Positions 6,303 through 7,498 of a stretch of DNA of 7,498 bases are shown here, piece after piece (position 1 is the first letter of the stretch; each line of letters starts with the position of its first letter). The stretch is from Pseudomonas sp. GTDB lineage: Bacteria; Pseudomonadota; Gammaproteobacteria; Pseudomonadales; Pseudomonadaceae. A model generated the notes under the pieces. That model had not been told where the DNA came from and searched no databases. It saw only the letters and a list, made by a program, of their open reading frames with translations. Location of the stretch: NCBI GenBank assembly GCA_026398835.1, contig JAPLSD010000739.1, forward strand, positions 1-7,498, written 5' to 3'. A program made the position numbers and the translations under genes.

Positions 6303-7235
6303 ATGAGTTCCGCTCTGTCCATCCGGCAGCTAACCAAAACCTACGGCAACGGTTTCCAGGCCCTGAGTGGTATCGATCTGGATGTCGCCGAAGGTGATTT
6401 TTTCGCCTTGCTCGGCCCCAACGGCGCCGGCAAATCCACCACTATCGGCATTCTCTCGACCCTGGTGAACAAGACCAGCGGCACGGTGAATATCTTTGGT
6501 CATGATCTCGATCGTGAGCCCGCCGCGCTCAAACGCTGCATTGGCGTGGTGCCGCAAGAGTTCAACTTCAACCAGTTCGAAAAGACCTTCGACATTGTCG
6601 TGACTCAGGCGGGCTACTACGGTATCCCACCGAAAGTCGCCAAGGAGCGGGCCGAGCAATACCTGACCCAGCTCGGCCTGTGGGACAAGCGTGATGTCCC
6701 GTCGCGTTCGCTGTCCGGCGGCATGAAACGCCGACTGATGATCGCCCGCGCGCTGGTGCATGAACCGCGTCTGCTGATCCTCGACGAACCGACTGCCGGG
6801 GTGGATATCGAACTGCGTCGTTCGATGTGGACCTTCCTCACCGAGCTGAACCAGAAAGGCATCACCATCATCCTCACTACCCATTACCTGGAGGAGGCTG
6901 AACAGCTGTGCCGCAACATCGGCATCATCGACCACGGCACCATTGTCGAGAACACCAGTATGCGGCAGTTGCTTAGCCAACTGCATGTCGAGACTTTCCT
7001 GCTCGATCTGAAAAGCGACATGAAAGTTGCGCCTCAGTTGATCGGCTATCCGAACCGCCTGGTCGATGGCCACACCCTGGAAGTCCAGGTGGATAAAGCG
7101 GTGGGTATCACCGCGTTGTTTAGTCAATTGGCCGCGCAGAACATTGAAGTGCTGAGCTTGCGTAATAAAACCAATCGCCTCGAGGAGTTGTTCGTGTCCC
7201 TGGTGGAGAAAAATCTGTCGAAGGTGGCGGTATGA
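6303..7235 (+). CDS. ABC-2 type exporter ATPase, YadG-like
   Basis: Cytoplasmic ATP-hydrolysing subunit of an ABC export system, 310 residues, strongly similar to E. coli YadG (308) along its length. All motifs are intact: Walker A GPNGAGKST (38-46), Q-loop with Gln85 in VVPQEFNFN, signature LSGGM (137-141), Walker B LLILDEP (157-163) with catalytic Glu162, D-loop AGVD (165-168) and switch His194 in TTHYLEEAE. After about residue 225 comes the C-terminal extension of this subfamily, ending in NKTNRLEELFVSLV. The substrate is unknown for this family. The ATG at 6303 gives the family N-terminus; its ribosome binding site is weak, and the frame upstream stays open by chance without homology. The stop overlaps the permease start (ATGA), so the two are translationally coupled. 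Counterpart by position, as I recall: PA2812. Confidence 0.94.
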   Translation: MSSALSIRQLTKTYGNGFQALSGIDLDVAEGDFFALLGPNGAGKSTTIGILSTLVNKTSGTVNIFGHDLDREPAALKRCIGVVPQEFNFNQFEKTFDIVVTQAGYYGIPPKVAKERAEQYLTQLGLWDKRDVPSRSLSGGMKRRLMIARALVHEPRLLILDEPTAGVDIELRRSMWTFLTELNQKGITIILTTHYLEEAEQLCRNIGIIDHGTIVENTSMRQLLSQLHVETFLLDLKSDMKVAPQLIGYPNRLVDGHTLEVQVDKAVGITALFSQLAAQNIEVLSLRNKTNRLEELFVSLVEKNLSKVAV

Positions 7236-7498
7236 GTTCCGAGCTGCAACCCAACCTCGTTGCACTCAATACAATCGTCTACCGTGAAGTCCGTCGCTTT
7301 ACCCGGATCTGGCCGCAAACGCTACTGCCGCCAGCGATCACCATGGTTTTGTACTTTGTGATCTTCGGCAACCTGATCGGTCGGCAGATCGGTGATATGG
7401 GTGGTTTCACCTATATGGAATACATCGTGCCCGGGTTGATCATGATGTCGGTGATCACCAACTCCTACGGCAATGTGGTCTCGAGTTTCTTCGGCAGC
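7232..7498 (+). CDS. ABC-2 type permease, YadH-like, N-terminal part
   Basis: Membrane subunit that pairs with the preceding ATPase. The first 89 residues are present and align with E. coli YadH (about 256 residues) almost from the start. A cytoplasmic amphipathic segment containing REVRRFTRIWPQTLLPP (18-34) leads into the first membrane helix (about 33-50, ending IFGNLIG), then the short loop RQIGDMGGFTYMEY and the second helix IVPGLIMMSVITNSY (65-79), which is typical of ABC-2 exporters. The ATG at 7232 overlaps the ATPase stop by four bases and is preceded by AAGGTGG. The gene is cut by the right edge, so about two thirds of the protein is not visible. Counterpart by position, as I recall: PA2811. 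Confidence 0.93.
   Translation, partial: MSSELQPNLVALNTIVYREVRRFTRIWPQTLLPPAITMVLYFVIFGNLIGRQIGDMGGFTYMEYIVPGLIMMSVITNSYGNVVSSFFGS

Noticed and set aside
6330..7265. Leftward 311-codon open frame opposite the ABC ATPase gene
   Set aside because: Antisense shadow of a YadG-type gene with every motif intact; its composition is unlike a real protein and no ribosome binding site supports it.

Overview
The window looks like chromosomal DNA of a Pseudomonas, most likely of the fluorescens type. GC content is moderately high, the proteins read as typical pseudomonad versions, and the gene order from the small PA2817-type gene to the ABC permease matches, as I recall it, the PA2817-PA2811 block of P. 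aeruginosa PAO1. There is no phage, insertion sequence, CRISPR array, RNA gene or obvious foreign island. Most of the window is conserved core genome.

Left part (1-1640). A LysE/RhtB-type amino-acid exporter, cut by the window edge, is read leftwards. Directly upstream of it is a stub of an alanyl-tRNA editing protein (AlaX type). The stub keeps only about 53 homologous residues and then runs straight into the exporter's ribosome binding site, so it looks like a deletion remnant. A LysR-type regulator is read rightwards from the same short intergenic region. That region holds a good promoter for the exporter side (-10 TATACT) overlapped by a small dyad, which is a candidate regulator site. 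The LysR gene ends at a strong hairpin terminator that can work in both directions.

Middle part (1641-4842). Two genes are read leftwards. A full-length, membrane-anchored FadE-type acyl-CoA dehydrogenase (first step of fatty-acid beta-oxidation) comes first, followed 92 bases later by a small acidic protein of the PA2817 family, of unknown function. They may be co-transcribed, although the small gene also has a possible promoter of its own. Between fadE and the rightward genes lies a 247-base divergent regulatory region with an 8-base inverted repeat just upstream of fadE.

Right part (4843-7498). Four rightward genes follow: a transglutaminase-like cysteine-peptidase-fold protein, a glutathione S-transferase-like protein 43 bases later, then after a structured 133-base gap an ABC-2 export system, YadG-type ATPase and YadH-type permease, overlapping by four bases (ATGA). 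The permease runs off the right edge.

I found no previously undescribed multi-gene system. The points most worth a second look are the truncated AlaX stub in front of an intact exporter, the Thr at the usual catalytic Asp position of the transglutaminase-like protein, and several small structured elements around gene starts.
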